From Thermococcus litoralis DSM 5473 (GTDB taxonomy: Archaea > Methanobacteriota_B > Thermococci > Thermococcales > Thermococcaceae): a stretch of DNA of 64,000 nucleotides. Positions 34,338 through 43,272 of the stretch are shown here, one piece after another; within the stretch, counting starts at the first letter, position 1; each line of letters starts with the position of its first letter. The DNA lies in contig NC_022084.1 of assembly GCF_000246985.2 (NCBI RefSeq), forward strand, positions 682,701 through 746,700, in the 5' to 3' direction. Position numbers and translations under genes: made by a program. Under the pieces are notes generated by a model. The model ran no database searches, was not told the origin of the DNA, and saw nothing but the letters and a program-made list of their open reading frames with translations.

Positions 34338-36197
34338 ATGGGAGATCCTTATATCTGGATGGAAAACCTAAGTGACGAGAGGGTTTTAAAATTTGTTAAT
34401 GAAGAAAACACCCGTCTTAGAGAGTTCTTGAGCGATTTGTCCGATAAATTGATCGAAGAGGTTAGAGAACACTATTACCTCCCCAACATTGTTGAAGCCC
34501 ACGTAACAGAGAGAGGGACTTTTGTAAGGGTAAACGAAAAGGGAAGGCAGATAATAAAGATTCTCGAAACAAGCGAAGTCATAGTCGATTCAAAGCACCT
34601 TGAAGAGGAACTTAAGGATGAAATTCTTCTGCAAAATTTCACCGTAGACAGAGAGAGGAAAAGGTTAGCGTACAGCTTCTCAATAGGCGGGGCTGATGAA
34701 GGCATTACAAGGATAGTTGACCTAGAGAAAGGCGAGGTAATTGAAGAGATAAAACCATCACTCTGGAACATCGTTTTCCTTGATGACGGCTACTATTTTG
34801 CACGCTTCTATAGAAAGGGGAAAACACCTGACGGAGTTGATGCTCCTGCGGAGAGAATCTTCCTCAAAAAGGGCGGAGAAGAGAGAATGGTCTTTGGAGA
34901 AGGATTGGGCTCAGGATACTTTATGAGCATCCGCAAGAGCAACTACGGTAATTATGCGTTAATAACGCTCTCACTAGGATGGAACAAGAGTGAGATTTAT
35001 TTTGGCCCCCTTGAAGAGCCGGAAAAATGGGAAAAGGTGTATTCAAGCGAAGTTCCAGCATATCCAATTGATTACGTGGATGGAAAACTTTACATTTACA
35101 CAAGGGAAGGAAAAGGACTCGGCAAGGTCATTGCCATTGAAAATGGAAACGTAAGAGAAGTCATCCCAGAAGACGAGTTCCCGCTGGAGTGGGCTATAAT
35201 AGCTGGCGATAAAATCCTTGCCGGCTATCTCGTGCATGCTTCATCACTGCTGAAGGTCTTCACCCTCAATGGGGAACTTCTTGAGGAGATTAAATTTGAC
35301 ATGCCCGGACAGGTTCAACCCCTCGATACTAATGAAGAAAAGGCGATACTGAGGTATGAGAGCTTCACAACCCCCTATCGCCTCTATCTCTTCAAGGAAA
35401 GGCTTGAGCTAATTGATGAAGTGAAAGTTGAAGGTAGCTTTAAGGTTGGCGAAGACTTTGCAACGTCAAAGGATGGAACTAGGGTACATTACTTCACTGT
35501 AAAAGGAGAAAAAGACGAAAAGAAGGCATGGGTCTTTGGTTACGGCGGCTTTAACATTGCCCTAAAGCCCAGGTTCTTCCCACATGCAATACCTTTCATA
35601 AAGCGCGGTGGAACCTTTGTAATGGCAAACCTCAGGGGAGGAAGCGAATACGGCGAAGAATGGCATAGAGCCGGAATGAGGGAGAACAAGCAGAACGTCT
35701 TTGACGACTTTATCGCAGTTCTCGAGAAGTTCAAAAAAGAGGGCTATAAAACTGCCGCCTGGGGAAGAAGCAACGGCGGTCTTTTGGTTTCAGCTGTTTT
35801 AGTCCAAAGGCCAGAGGTCATGGATGCGGCTTTAATAGGGTATCCGGTTATAGACATGCTGAGGTTCCATAAACTTTACATCGGAAGCGTCTGGATTCCA
35901 GAATATGGCAACCCAGATGACCCAAAGGACAGGGAGTTTCTCCTCAAGTATTCCCCATATCACAACGTAAAGCCCCAAAAGTATCCCCCAACACTAATCT
36001 ATACCGGCTTGTACGATGACAGAGTTCACCCTGCACATGCACTTAAGTTCGCAAAGAAGCTCAAAGACCTCGGAGCTCCCGTTTATCTGAGGGTAGAAAC
36101 AAAAAGCGGACACATGGGGGCTTCACCAGAGACGAGGATTAAAGAACTGACAGACCTGCTCGCTTTCGTGGCTAAGACCTTGGAGATTAGGGTTTAG
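34338..36197 (+). CDS. Prolyl oligopeptidase (family S9)
   Basis: A 619-residue cytosolic serine peptidase cutting small peptides after proline. The N-terminal 350 residues form the beta propeller; the alpha/beta hydrolase domain carries the nucleophile in AAWGRSNGGLLVSA, the Asp in TGLYDDRVHPAHALKF and the His in TKSGHMGASPETR. GSEYGEEWHRAGM is the conserved loop of the family. Length equals the known Pyrococcus enzyme. The ATG at 34338 follows GGTGAT; two upstream starts overlap that site. Confidence 0.93.
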   Translation: MGDPYIWMENLSDERVLKFVNEENTRLREFLSDLSDKLIEEVREHYYLPNIVEAHVTERGTFVRVNEKGRQIIKILETSEVIVDSKHLEEELKDEILLQNFTVDRERKRLAYSFSIGGADEGITRIVDLEKGEVIEEIKPSLWNIVFLDDGYYFARFYRKGKTPDGVDAPAERIFLKKGGEERMVFGEGLGSGYFMSIRKSNYGNYALITLSLGWNKSEIYFGPLEEPEKWEKVYSSEVPAYPIDYVDGKLYIYTREGKGLGKVIAIENGNVREVIPEDEFPLEWAIIAGDKILAGYLVHASSLLKVFTLNGELLEEIKFDMPGQVQPLDTNEEKAILRYESFTTPYRLYLFKERLELIDEVKVEGSFKVGEDFATSKDGTRVHYFTVKGEKDEKKAWVFGYGGFNIALKPRFFPHAIPFIKRGGTFVMANLRGGSEYGEEWHRAGMRENKQNVFDDFIAVLEKFKKEGYKTAAWGRSNGGLLVSAVLVQRPEVMDAALIGYPVIDMLRFHKLYIGSVWIPEYGNPDDPKDREFLLKYSPYHNVKPQKYPPTLIYTGLYDDRVHPAHALKFAKKLKDLGAPVYLRVETKSGHMGASPETRIKELTDLLAFVAKTLEIRV

Positions 36198-36200
36198 AAT

Positions 36201-37358
36201 TTAAGGCGCTTTTAATTTCTTCATATCTTTTTCTAGATTTTTCCCTTTCCTTTTACAGTTTTTTACCCAGAACGCGGAAGTACCCACAATGACAGTCAGA
36301 AGAATTCTGTAGAAGAGATCATTGTTTATAGGAAGAGGGTCGCTTTCGTCTATGATTCCGTCTTTATCACAGTCAAAGAGAGGATTTAAGACCAGATTTA
36401 CCCCAGAAACTCCATAAGCTATGTACTTTTCGTCTTTAGAAATTGCGATTCTTCCCAACACCAAGCTCGGATAATAATGCTCATTACTCCAGAGAGTTCT
36501 TCCAGAGAAGTCGAGAATATGCAATGCATTACTATGAACCAAGATATAGTTTTGGGACACTGTAAAGTCTTGTATAAAGGGAAAATTTCTTCCCCAGAGA
36601 AGGTTACCGTCTTCGTCATAAACCTCCAAGTATGAACCATCCCTTGAGTAGAAAGCCACGATAATCTTTCCGTCTTTTGTAAGTTTGATAGAGCTTATAT
36701 GTCCTTTCCAGGGCTCAATGACCCGTATAAGGTTTCCTTCTCTTGAGTAGAGATAGATTTTGCCTTTCTCTCCAACCGCAACGATTTTTCCGTTTGTTGC
36801 TACTTTCTCACCGAAGTTCAAGCTCCAGAGCTCTTCGCCCTTTATGTCAAAAACCTTAACCACGCTGCCATTCTTCAAATAGCCTCTCGCTACGATCAAA
36901 TCACCAGCCGCGCTTACCGATGTTGTGTTAAACTCCTTCCTCCATAGCTCAGAACCTTCAGAAGAATAAGCCACAAGATACGAAGGTGAAAAAGTGAAGG
37001 TAGATTCACTAAGCCATCTAATCCCATAGGTTCCGAGAACTATAACGTTTCCTGATACGTCAAATGCTCCATAATGATCAAAAGGCAGAAGAGTTATGTT
37101 TTTAACGATTTTTCCATCCTTTATAAAAAGCAGGCTCCCGTTTTCGGGGTTCTTCGAAATTCCATAATATACGGTCTTAACAACGAGTGCGTCATTTTGA
37201 AATCCTATCCCCACTACTTCATGCTCGATGCTAAACTCAATCTGAGATATTCTGTTCAAGAGAGGGTCTTTGTTGGAAACTTCCTCAAAATAGTCCAGCG
37301 ACCAAAGTAGTAGAAGAACAAACAAGATGAGCAATAGACTCGATATCTTTCTGTTCAT
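36201..37358 (-). CDS. Membrane-anchored beta-propeller (PQQ/WD-like) protein with Ca-binding loop
   Basis: A 385-residue protein with an N-terminal anchor helix (ISSLLLILFVLLLLWSLDYF), six or so propeller blades with repeats of the pattern G-x-L-W-S-L-N-F (e.g. GEELWSLNFGEKVATNGKIVAVG and GRTLWSNEHY), then LFDCDKDGIIDESDPLPIN, a thrombospondin type-3-like calcium loop, and a C-terminal transmembrane helix with a basic tail. The propeller is outside the cell. It lies three bases from the convergent prolyl oligopeptidase stop. Function unknown. Confidence 0.7.
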   Translation of the reverse strand: MNRKISSLLLILFVLLLLWSLDYFEEVSNKDPLLNRISQIEFSIEHEVVGIGFQNDALVVKTVYYGISKNPENGSLLFIKDGKIVKNITLLPFDHYGAFDVSGNVIVLGTYGIRWLSESTFTFSPSYLVAYSSEGSELWRKEFNTTSVSAAGDLIVARGYLKNGSVVKVFDIKGEELWSLNFGEKVATNGKIVAVGEKGKIYLYSREGNLIRVIEPWKGHISSIKLTKDGKIIVAFYSRDGSYLEVYDEDGNLLWGRNFPFIQDFTVSQNYILVHSNALHILDFSGRTLWSNEHYYPSLVLGRIAISKDEKYIAYGVSGVNLVLNPLFDCDKDGIIDESDPLPINNDLFYRILLTVIVGTSAFWVKNCKRKGKNLEKDMKKLKAP

Positions 37359-37389
37359 TTCAATCAGTAATTACTTCACAAGATAGTAT

Positions 37390-39981
37390 TTAAGCCTTTT
37401 CCTCTATCAGCTTCATAATCTTGCTGTGCAGCTGCTTAATTAGCTCCCTTCTATCCTCCATGAGGACAACGTCGCTCGCTCCGATTACATCAAGGTTGAA
37501 GGCAAATGGACTCGGAAGCTCGTTGTGCTCTATAACGACCTTTATCTTCCCCTCTTTCACCCAGCTCAAAAAGAGCTCCGCGTTTTCTATGTCCATCTTG
37601 TCCTCCATTATTTCCCTGTAAACTTCCTTTAAAAGCGGAAAATCAGGATAGTTCTTCTTCAAGAGCCTCAAAAGGGTTTGTGCATTCAGCTGTTGCCTGC
37701 TTAAGCTCTTCTTTCTCCCCATGTACCTCCTGAGGATGAGCAACCCCCTGTTTGCCACATGCCTAAAGCGTCTCTTTAAGAGCTCCGTGTTGTCTAATGC
37801 TCTCTTTAAAGTCTCTCTTAAGTCCTCAACCTGAAACAGCTCCTTAATTTCCTCTTCGCTTAGGGGCTTCTCCTTAGGGAGGATAAGCATAAAGCCGTTA
37901 TCGCTTATTGCTATTCTCACGTTTGTTCTCTTCTTCTTGCTGATAAGGTATGCAAAAGCCCTGCTGAGGGCTTCGTTTGCTCTGCGCCCTATCAAAGTAT
38001 GGAAGAAATACTTAGCCCTTCTCTCGTCAAAGACCTCCTCAACTAAAAGAATTTTGTCATCTGGAATTGTGGAATACTTCTCCTGCTCCCTGAAATATCC
38101 TAAAATTGCCTTTGCAGCTTTTTCATCGATTTGATACTTTTTCATGAGGAAACTTTTATCCCTTCTGTTGTTTAAGATACCCTTAACTTCTCTTCTAAAC
38201 CGCTGAACGTCTATAGCCAAATCAAAGCTCAGCGGCAGCATCTCAGAAAACCACGCCGGGATTGTGGGCTTCGCCCCTTCCTTTGGCACAACATATATTC
38301 TGTTGCCCCTAGATTTTTTAAACTCATACGTCCTGCCGGCTAAAACGAAGATATCCCCAGGCATTAACCTCTCGGCAAATTCTTCCTCAACCGTTCCTAT
38401 GAAGCGCTTATCGAGAGTGTAAACTTCAATTTTTGCCTCATCCGGAATAGTGCCGGTGTTCATGTAGTAGATTGCCCTCGTCATTTTCCCTCTCTTACCG
38501 AACTTGCCTTCTTCCTTATCGAGCCAGATTTTTGCATAAACCTTCTTTTCCTCTAAACCTGCGTATTCCCCAGCGAGATAGCGCAAAACGCTCATGAAGT
38601 CTTCAAAACTCAGATCATGATAAGGATAAGCCCTCTTCACAAGGGAGTACGCTTCGTTTATATCCCATACCCTTTCAAGAGCCATGCCGAGGAGGTGCTG
38701 CACAAGAACATCCAGCGGATTATGGGGGATTTTAATTCTATCCAGCCTTCTATTTCTCGCGTTATGGGCTAAAACCGTACATTCCACTAAATCATCTCTA
38801 TCCAAAACAAGGATCACGCCTTTGCTGACCTCATGCAACCTGTGCCCAGCCCTTCCAATTCTTTGAAGTGCTCTGTTGACGCTCTTGGGGGAGCCTATTA
38901 AAACAACAAGATCAATGCTTCCGATATCGATGCCAAGCTCCAGAGAGGTGCTTGAAACTACCGCCTTGAGCTCCCCTCTCTTCAGTTTCTCCTCAACTTC
39001 AAGCCTAACATCCCTAGAAAGGCTTGAGTGATGTGCTTCAATTAGCTCAGCATATTTTGGAAACTTCTTCTTGAGGTGATAAGCTACTCTTTCAGCACCG
39101 CTTCGTGTGTTTGTAAATATTAAAGTCGTCCGATGCTGCTCTATAAGCTCATCCAACCGTTTATACAATGCCTCGCTGAGTTCACTAGCTGGGGCGTAGA
39201 TGAGATCCTCAACTACGCTCTCAACCGTAATTTCAGTCTGCTTTGCAAAGCTAACATCAACTATTGAACCAGACCTTGGACTTCCATCATCGTTGTAGCC
39301 AAAGACAAACTTGGCAACCTCCTCCAAGGGATGTATCGTCGCACTTAGGCCAATTCTCACAAAATCCCCAGCAAGATTTTGAAGCCTCTCAAGGCTTAAG
39401 GTCAAATGAGTGCCCCTTTTGTTTTCAGCCAAAGCGTGGACTTCATCAATGATCACGTATTTAACTGTTTTCAGCCTTTGGCTAAATTTAGGAGCATTTA
39501 GGGCTATTGCCAGGCTTTCAGGAGTGGTTATCAAAATATGGGGCGGCTTTTTTACCATCTTCTGCTTTTCATAGCTTGAGGTATCGCTAGTTCTAACAGC
39601 CACCCTTATCTCCGGCAATTCATACCCGAGCTCTTTGTAAACTTCTCTTATCTCACTTAACGGCTCCTCAAGGTTCCTTCTTATATCGTTGTTCAAGGCC
39701 CTCAGCGGAGAAACGTAGAGAACGTAAATCTGATCTTCCAGCTTACCCTCTTTTCCAAGAAGAACAAGCTCGTTTATAGCAGCTAAAAAAGCCGATAAGG
39801 TTTTTCCACTACCCGTTGGAGAGGATATTAGGACGTTTTCTCCCTTGTGGATTTCTACAACGGCGTATCTCTGGGGAGGGGTAAAAGTACCGAACTTACG
39901 CCTAAACCACTCTGCAATGGGCTTATCGAGTATGGCATAGATTTCCTCATCGCTGTATTCCCTGTTTGCAAACCTTATCAT
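37390..39981 (-). CDS. Lhr-family superfamily 2 DNA/RNA helicase
   Basis: An 863-residue helicase. Q-motif region FTPPQRYAVVEIHKGENVLISSPTGSGKT (motif I), VSPLRAL (Ia), ITTPESL (Ib), VIDEVHAL (II, DEVH), GLSATI (III), LIFTNTRSGAE (IV), STSLELGIDIG (V) and RIGRAGHR (VI) are all present, followed by the winged helix and the long Lhr-core C-terminal domain. Archaeal Lhr proteins unwind nucleic acids in 3'-5' direction and are linked to repair. The size fits the shorter archaeal type rather than the long bacterial form. Start ATG 39981, in-frame codon 9 bases upstream also possible. Confidence 0.9.
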   Translation of the reverse strand: MIRFANREYSDEEIYAILDKPIAEWFRRKFGTFTPPQRYAVVEIHKGENVLISSPTGSGKTLSAFLAAINELVLLGKEGKLEDQIYVLYVSPLRALNNDIRRNLEEPLSEIREVYKELGYELPEIRVAVRTSDTSSYEKQKMVKKPPHILITTPESLAIALNAPKFSQRLKTVKYVIIDEVHALAENKRGTHLTLSLERLQNLAGDFVRIGLSATIHPLEEVAKFVFGYNDDGSPRSGSIVDVSFAKQTEITVESVVEDLIYAPASELSEALYKRLDELIEQHRTTLIFTNTRSGAERVAYHLKKKFPKYAELIEAHHSSLSRDVRLEVEEKLKRGELKAVVSSTSLELGIDIGSIDLVVLIGSPKSVNRALQRIGRAGHRLHEVSKGVILVLDRDDLVECTVLAHNARNRRLDRIKIPHNPLDVLVQHLLGMALERVWDINEAYSLVKRAYPYHDLSFEDFMSVLRYLAGEYAGLEEKKVYAKIWLDKEEGKFGKRGKMTRAIYYMNTGTIPDEAKIEVYTLDKRFIGTVEEEFAERLMPGDIFVLAGRTYEFKKSRGNRIYVVPKEGAKPTIPAWFSEMLPLSFDLAIDVQRFRREVKGILNNRRDKSFLMKKYQIDEKAAKAILGYFREQEKYSTIPDDKILLVEEVFDERRAKYFFHTLIGRRANEALSRAFAYLISKKKRTNVRIAISDNGFMLILPKEKPLSEEEIKELFQVEDLRETLKRALDNTELLKRRFRHVANRGLLILRRYMGRKKSLSRQQLNAQTLLRLLKKNYPDFPLLKEVYREIMEDKMDIENAELFLSWVKEGKIKVVIEHNELPSPFAFNLDVIGASDVVLMEDRRELIKQLHSKIMKLIEEKA

Positions 39982-40081
39982 AGCTCTCAATCATCCTACA
40001 TAGCCGGACTTTAAAAATTTTGATACGATTTTCGAACAAAATCATTTAAAGACCCAAAACCAAATTTCGGTAGGGAAAAGC

Positions 40082-40363
40082 ATGGAGAAGCTTAAGAAGG
40101 CCGTTAAAGAGTTTAACAGACTTCATGGAAGCGAGGCTCAGGCTGAGATAATAAAAGTAAAAGAGGATGAGGCAATAATTGAATTTAAAGGCTCCTTCTG
40201 CAAGACCTGCGGATTATTTGACTATTTTGAGGACATTACATGGGAAGCTATGGAATTCGGACTAAAAGTGGAGCCGGTTGAGATTGTTGAAATGGAGGAG
40301 GACTTTGAAAAAGGAAGGTACGTGGTAAAATACAAAATTTATCCCAAGGAGACAATTGAATAG
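40082..40363 (+). CDS. Small conserved protein with a CxxC motif
   Basis: A 93-residue alpha/beta protein: KAVKEFNRLHGSEAQAEIIKVKEDEAIIEFKGSFCKTCGLFDYF, then an acidic helix and a final beta hairpin. The single CKTCG pair could be redox active or bind metal as a dimer. Divergent from the Lhr helicase gene; its end overlaps the convergent permease gene by 25 bases. Family not named. Confidence 0.7.
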   Translation: MEKLKKAVKEFNRLHGSEAQAEIIKVKEDEAIIEFKGSFCKTCGLFDYFEDITWEAMEFGLKVEPVEIVEMEEDFEKGRYVVKYKIYPKETIE

Positions 40364-41448
40364 AGGAAAAGTACAAGGAAAATCAGTCCAGAGAGGTAAG
40401 CGATCGAATGTGGTAGATTAAGATGAAAGCTCTCTTGCTTTCTCTTTGCCTTTAGATACATCGCCGTTGGTAGTATGCCTGCATAGAGTATTCCGCCAAA
40501 AGTTCCAGCCAGCCATAGAGCATTTACAAAGCTCTTGAGACCGGCAAAGTATATTAGCAAAGGCGGAAGTACTGTTAGCAGCCATGCATAAAGCCTACCT
40601 ATTCCTAAAACATCTTTCATGTTATCCATCTCTGAGAGCGCAACACCTATGTAACTTGTACATATTGCTGCAAGGGGCAGAACAAGACCTAGAATCCTTC
40701 CCAGATTTCCGTATAACCTTTCAAGTGCGCTTGTTGCAAGCTCGGGCGCATCTGAACCAAAGGCTCCCACAAATGAAAGGACAAAGAAAGCATAAAACAC
40801 CATTGGAACAAGGTAGCCTATAAAGACCGCTTTTGTGGTTGTTTTTATGTCTTCGAGTCCTTTGAGGAGTTCAGGGATTACCATGTGGCTGACGTAAGCA
40901 AAAATCACAACTCCCAATCCGTTTAAAGCTGCAGAGGTGTTGAAAGTGGACAAATTATTTACGTCAATCCTTCCCAAAACAAGACCTATCGAGACTGCAA
41001 GGACTAAAAGAAGAAGCCCCGTAAGAGCCAATTCCGCCTCCCCAGAGACTTTAAGCCCCATAAAGACTATCAGGCTCATTAAAATCCAGAAGGCTAAAGC
41101 AGCGAACTCAGGCTTAACCCCGGTTAAGGAAGATAAAATATCAGCACTCCCTGCAATGTATGCTATGAGAGCCCCATAAGCCAAAGCAGAGATGCTGAGA
41201 AACATTGAAACTCCACCTATCTTTCCCAAATGCTCCTCAGAGAGTTTTGAAAGGCTTTTTCCGGGATTTTTGGATGAGACTTCAAGGACGAACAGGGCAG
41301 TAAGGAGTGTCATCAGCCCAGCTAAAATTACAATAAAAATCCCAAGAACTCCTGCTTCCCTCAGTGCATACGGTAAGCCCAAAACACCCGCACCAATTTG
41401 AGTACCTATAAGTATTGCACTTGCCTCAGCTAATCTCAGCCTCCTCAT
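40339..41448 (-). CDS. Aromatic amino acid permease-like transporter (HAAAP/APC superfamily)
   Basis: A 369-residue protein with 11 predicted transmembrane helices. The N-terminal AILIGTQIGAGVLGLPYALREAG carries the GxGxxxLP substrate and sodium/proton-binding unwound helix of the TyrP/Mtr-type family. A cofactor-like aromatic substrate fits the aromatic pyruvate oxidoreductase genes at 61-64 kb but this is inference. GGTGGGAG precedes the ATG, and a TATA-like TTTTATAT lies at about 41485-41492, upstream of which the IS element ends. Confidence 0.8.
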   Translation of the reverse strand: MRRLRLAEASAILIGTQIGAGVLGLPYALREAGVLGIFIVILAGLMTLLTALFVLEVSSKNPGKSLSKLSEEHLGKIGGVSMFLSISALAYGALIAYIAGSADILSSLTGVKPEFAALAFWILMSLIVFMGLKVSGEAELALTGLLLLVLAVSIGLVLGRIDVNNLSTFNTSAALNGLGVVIFAYVSHMVIPELLKGLEDIKTTTKAVFIGYLVPMVFYAFFVLSFVGAFGSDAPELATSALERLYGNLGRILGLVLPLAAICTSYIGVALSEMDNMKDVLGIGRLYAWLLTVLPPLLIYFAGLKSFVNALWLAGTFGGILYAGILPTAMYLKAKRKQESFHLNLPHSIAYLSGLIFLVLFLYSIVSLG

Positions 41449-41559
41449 GCTCCCACCGATTATGAAAGGAATTTCATGGATATAAAAGGCTTGCTATATG
41501 TAAAGAGAAGGACTCCAAAAGACAAATGAATGCACCCAGGTATACTTGTACACAGTGAA

Positions 41560-42768
41560 CTACCCCGGCCTTTCGGGCGGGGCTTCCTGCTTCATAAGGA
41601 AGACTTGCCCCGTGATGACTGCCTCAAAAGGCACGACACGGGGTAGAGGTCTTCCCTCCACAGGCAATCCGGGTCGTCCCAACCCTTCATCCAAACCCCT
41701 TCTCAATATGTTGAAGGAAGCGTTCAAATCTCTATCCATCACCAGCCCACACTTCGGACAGCGAAAAACCCTCTCCGAAAGAGGCAATTCCTCCACAACG
41801 AACCCACAACGGGAGCAAGTCCTCGAAGTGTAGGCTGGCTCAACAAAAACAACCCTCCGACCAGCTCTCTCAGCCTTGTCGGAGAGTATCCTAATGAAAG
41901 CACCAAGAGAGGAATCGAGCAAACGACGGTTGAGACTTCTATGACCGTTCTCAACCATATTCTTCGGTTTTAGGCTCTCCACGACAATAATGTCGTAATT
42001 CCTGACGTAGTAGAGGGCGAGCTTATGGAGAAAATCATTTCGCTGGTTCGTTAGCTTTTCATAAGCTTTAGCTAATTTTATCCTCTCCTTCTCCCAGTTC
42101 TTCGAACCTTTTTGCTTCCTTGAGAGCCTTCTCTGTATCTTCTTAATCCTTTCGAGGGATTTCTCAAGGAACAGAGGGTTTTCAAAAGCGTTGCCGTCGC
42201 TATCAACGACGAAATTAGCCACCCCCAAATCAATCCCGACTGCTCTACCCGTTTTAGGTAGCGGTTCTGGTTCTTCCTCAACCTGAAAGATAGCATACCA
42301 TTTTCCACTCTTCGTCCGTTTTATGATTACTCCTTTAATCCTGCCCTTAATTTTCCTGTGGAGCTTTATGGGAACTTCTCCAATTTTGGAAAGGTGCAGT
42401 CTCTTCCTCCCTTCATCGAGCTTGAACCCGCTTTGATTGTAGTTCAGAGTCTTCCAGCTATTCGGCGAGGTTTTGTATCTTAGCTTTCCTATCTTATGCC
42501 CGTTCTTTTTTAGAACCTTCAGGACGGTCAGGTTGTTCCAGAGTTGGTGGTTCACCATTTGGAGAACTTTAGAGTAGACTTCCTTGAGTTCTGGCTTTTC
42601 CTTCTTCAGCTCGACGATTAGCCTTTGGGTGTCGGTTCTCCTGAGTGAAGGGTTTTCCCGTATTGCCCTCAATAACTCGTTATAGAGCCAGCGACAGAGT
42701 TCCATATGTTGGAGCATCCTTTCCTGCTGTGCTTTTGAGGGATAGATTCTGAAGCGGTAGGAACGCAT
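41560..42768 (-). CDS. tnpB: TnpB, RNA-guided nuclease of IS200/IS605 element
   Basis: A 402-residue TnpB with the complete RuvC-like active site: Asp180 in VGIDLGVANFVVD, Glu264 in IIVVESLKPKNM and Asp347 in GLVMDRDLNASFNI. The zinc ribbon CSRCGFVVEE...FRCPKCG (Cys318, 321, 337, 340) is intact, as is the N-terminal basic helix-turn-helix. TnpB proteins cut DNA next to the target motif guided by an RNA made from the element's right end. ATG at 42768 overlaps the tnpA stop. Confidence 0.93.
   Translation of the reverse strand: MRSYRFRIYPSKAQQERMLQHMELCRWLYNELLRAIRENPSLRRTDTQRLIVELKKEKPELKEVYSKVLQMVNHQLWNNLTVLKVLKKNGHKIGKLRYKTSPNSWKTLNYNQSGFKLDEGRKRLHLSKIGEVPIKLHRKIKGRIKGVIIKRTKSGKWYAIFQVEEEPEPLPKTGRAVGIDLGVANFVVDSDGNAFENPLFLEKSLERIKKIQRRLSRKQKGSKNWEKERIKLAKAYEKLTNQRNDFLHKLALYYVRNYDIIVVESLKPKNMVENGHRSLNRRLLDSSLGAFIRILSDKAERAGRRVVFVEPAYTSRTCSRCGFVVEELPLSERVFRCPKCGLVMDRDLNASFNILRRGLDEGLGRPGLPVEGRPLPRVVPFEAVITGQVFLMKQEAPPERPG
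41563..41582 (-). repeat. Right-end hairpin of the IS element (guide RNA region)
   Basis: CCCCGGCC-TTTC-GGGCGGGG-type hairpin overlapping the tnpB stop codon. In this family the right end is transcribed with the tnpB 3' end into the guide RNA, so about 41550-41700 probably encodes it, with the guide taken from the flanking DNA near 41530-41550. Confidence 0.6.
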
Positions 42769-43178
42769 CAACTTTCCTCACCCTGACTCTCAACGTAGGC
42801 TTTGAGAACGTCGAGGGTCACTTGCCCAGAGGTTGCGAGGAAGTATGAGGGCGACCAGAAGGCGTTTCTCCAGAGTTTTTCCTTCACTTCGGGGAAGTTC
42901 CTGCGTATTTCCCTTGATGTGATTGTCTTTAGGCCGTTGATGTATTTTGGTATGTTGAGGGTGGGTTTTGCCTTGAAGAGGATGTGAATGTGGTCTTGGT
43001 CTGTCTCGATAGCGAGAACTTCTACCTCGTGGGTCTCCGATATTTCGTGGATTTTCTGTTTAAGAAAGTCTATTATCCTGTCGTTGGTGAAAACTTTTCT
43101 GCGGTATTTTACGACTAAAATGAGGTGGTAGTAGAGTTAATAGACTGAGTGTGCTCCCTTGTCGAGTTTGTATTTCAT
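42768..43178 (-). pseudogene. tnpA: TnpA Y1 transposase, inactivated by an internal stop
   Basis: Reading from ATG 43178 gives MKYKLDKGAHSVY, then TAA (43139-43137) where the family has Ser, then LYYHLILVVKYRRKVF continuing without another interruption for about 120 residues to the TGA at 42768. The HUH motif (DQDHIHILF) and the catalytic Tyr region (SPSYFLATSGQVT) are intact. One C-to-A change in a TCA codon would explain the stop. No plausible internal restart was found before the HUH motif, so the protein is presumably not made. Confidence 0.85.
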
Positions 43179-43205
43179 AGTTATCCCAAATTTTGTGTAA
43201 CTATG
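43176..43205. repeat. Perfect 8-bp inverted repeat at the tnpA start
   Basis: CATAGTTA (43176-43183) and TAACTATG (43198-43205) with a 14-base spacer; the inner arm includes the tnpA start codon. Could be a translational control hairpin or binding site. Confidence 0.5.
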
Positions 43206-43221
43206 AAAGTATTTTAAGTGT

Positions 43222-43268
43222 TTCGGGCTTTCATTCCCTCCCTATCGGAAGGGGACTTCCCGCCCGAA
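43222..43268 (-). repeat. Left-end hairpin of the IS element
   Basis: TTCGGGC (43222-43228) pairs with GCCCGAA (43262-43268), enclosing a smaller GGAAG...CTTCC stem. Position at the element boundary fits the single-strand hairpin recognised by TnpA. Confidence 0.55.
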
Positions 43269-43272
43269 TGTG

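Larger units (their letters stand above)
41550..43271 (-). mobile_element. IS200/IS605-family element with intact TnpB and disrupted TnpA
   Basis: Contains tnpA (broken) and tnpB in the order and one-base overlap typical of the family, bounded by hairpins at 41563-41582 and 43222-43268 and lacking terminal inverted repeats. Ends are approximate: the left end hairpin starts four bases after the wtpC stop codon, in a TTTTAACA context on the minus strand, compatible with the short TT-rich targets of this family. Confidence 0.8.

Noticed and set aside
42802-42987. 61-residue plus-strand frame in the IS element
   Set aside because: It is antisense to tnpA and has no support.
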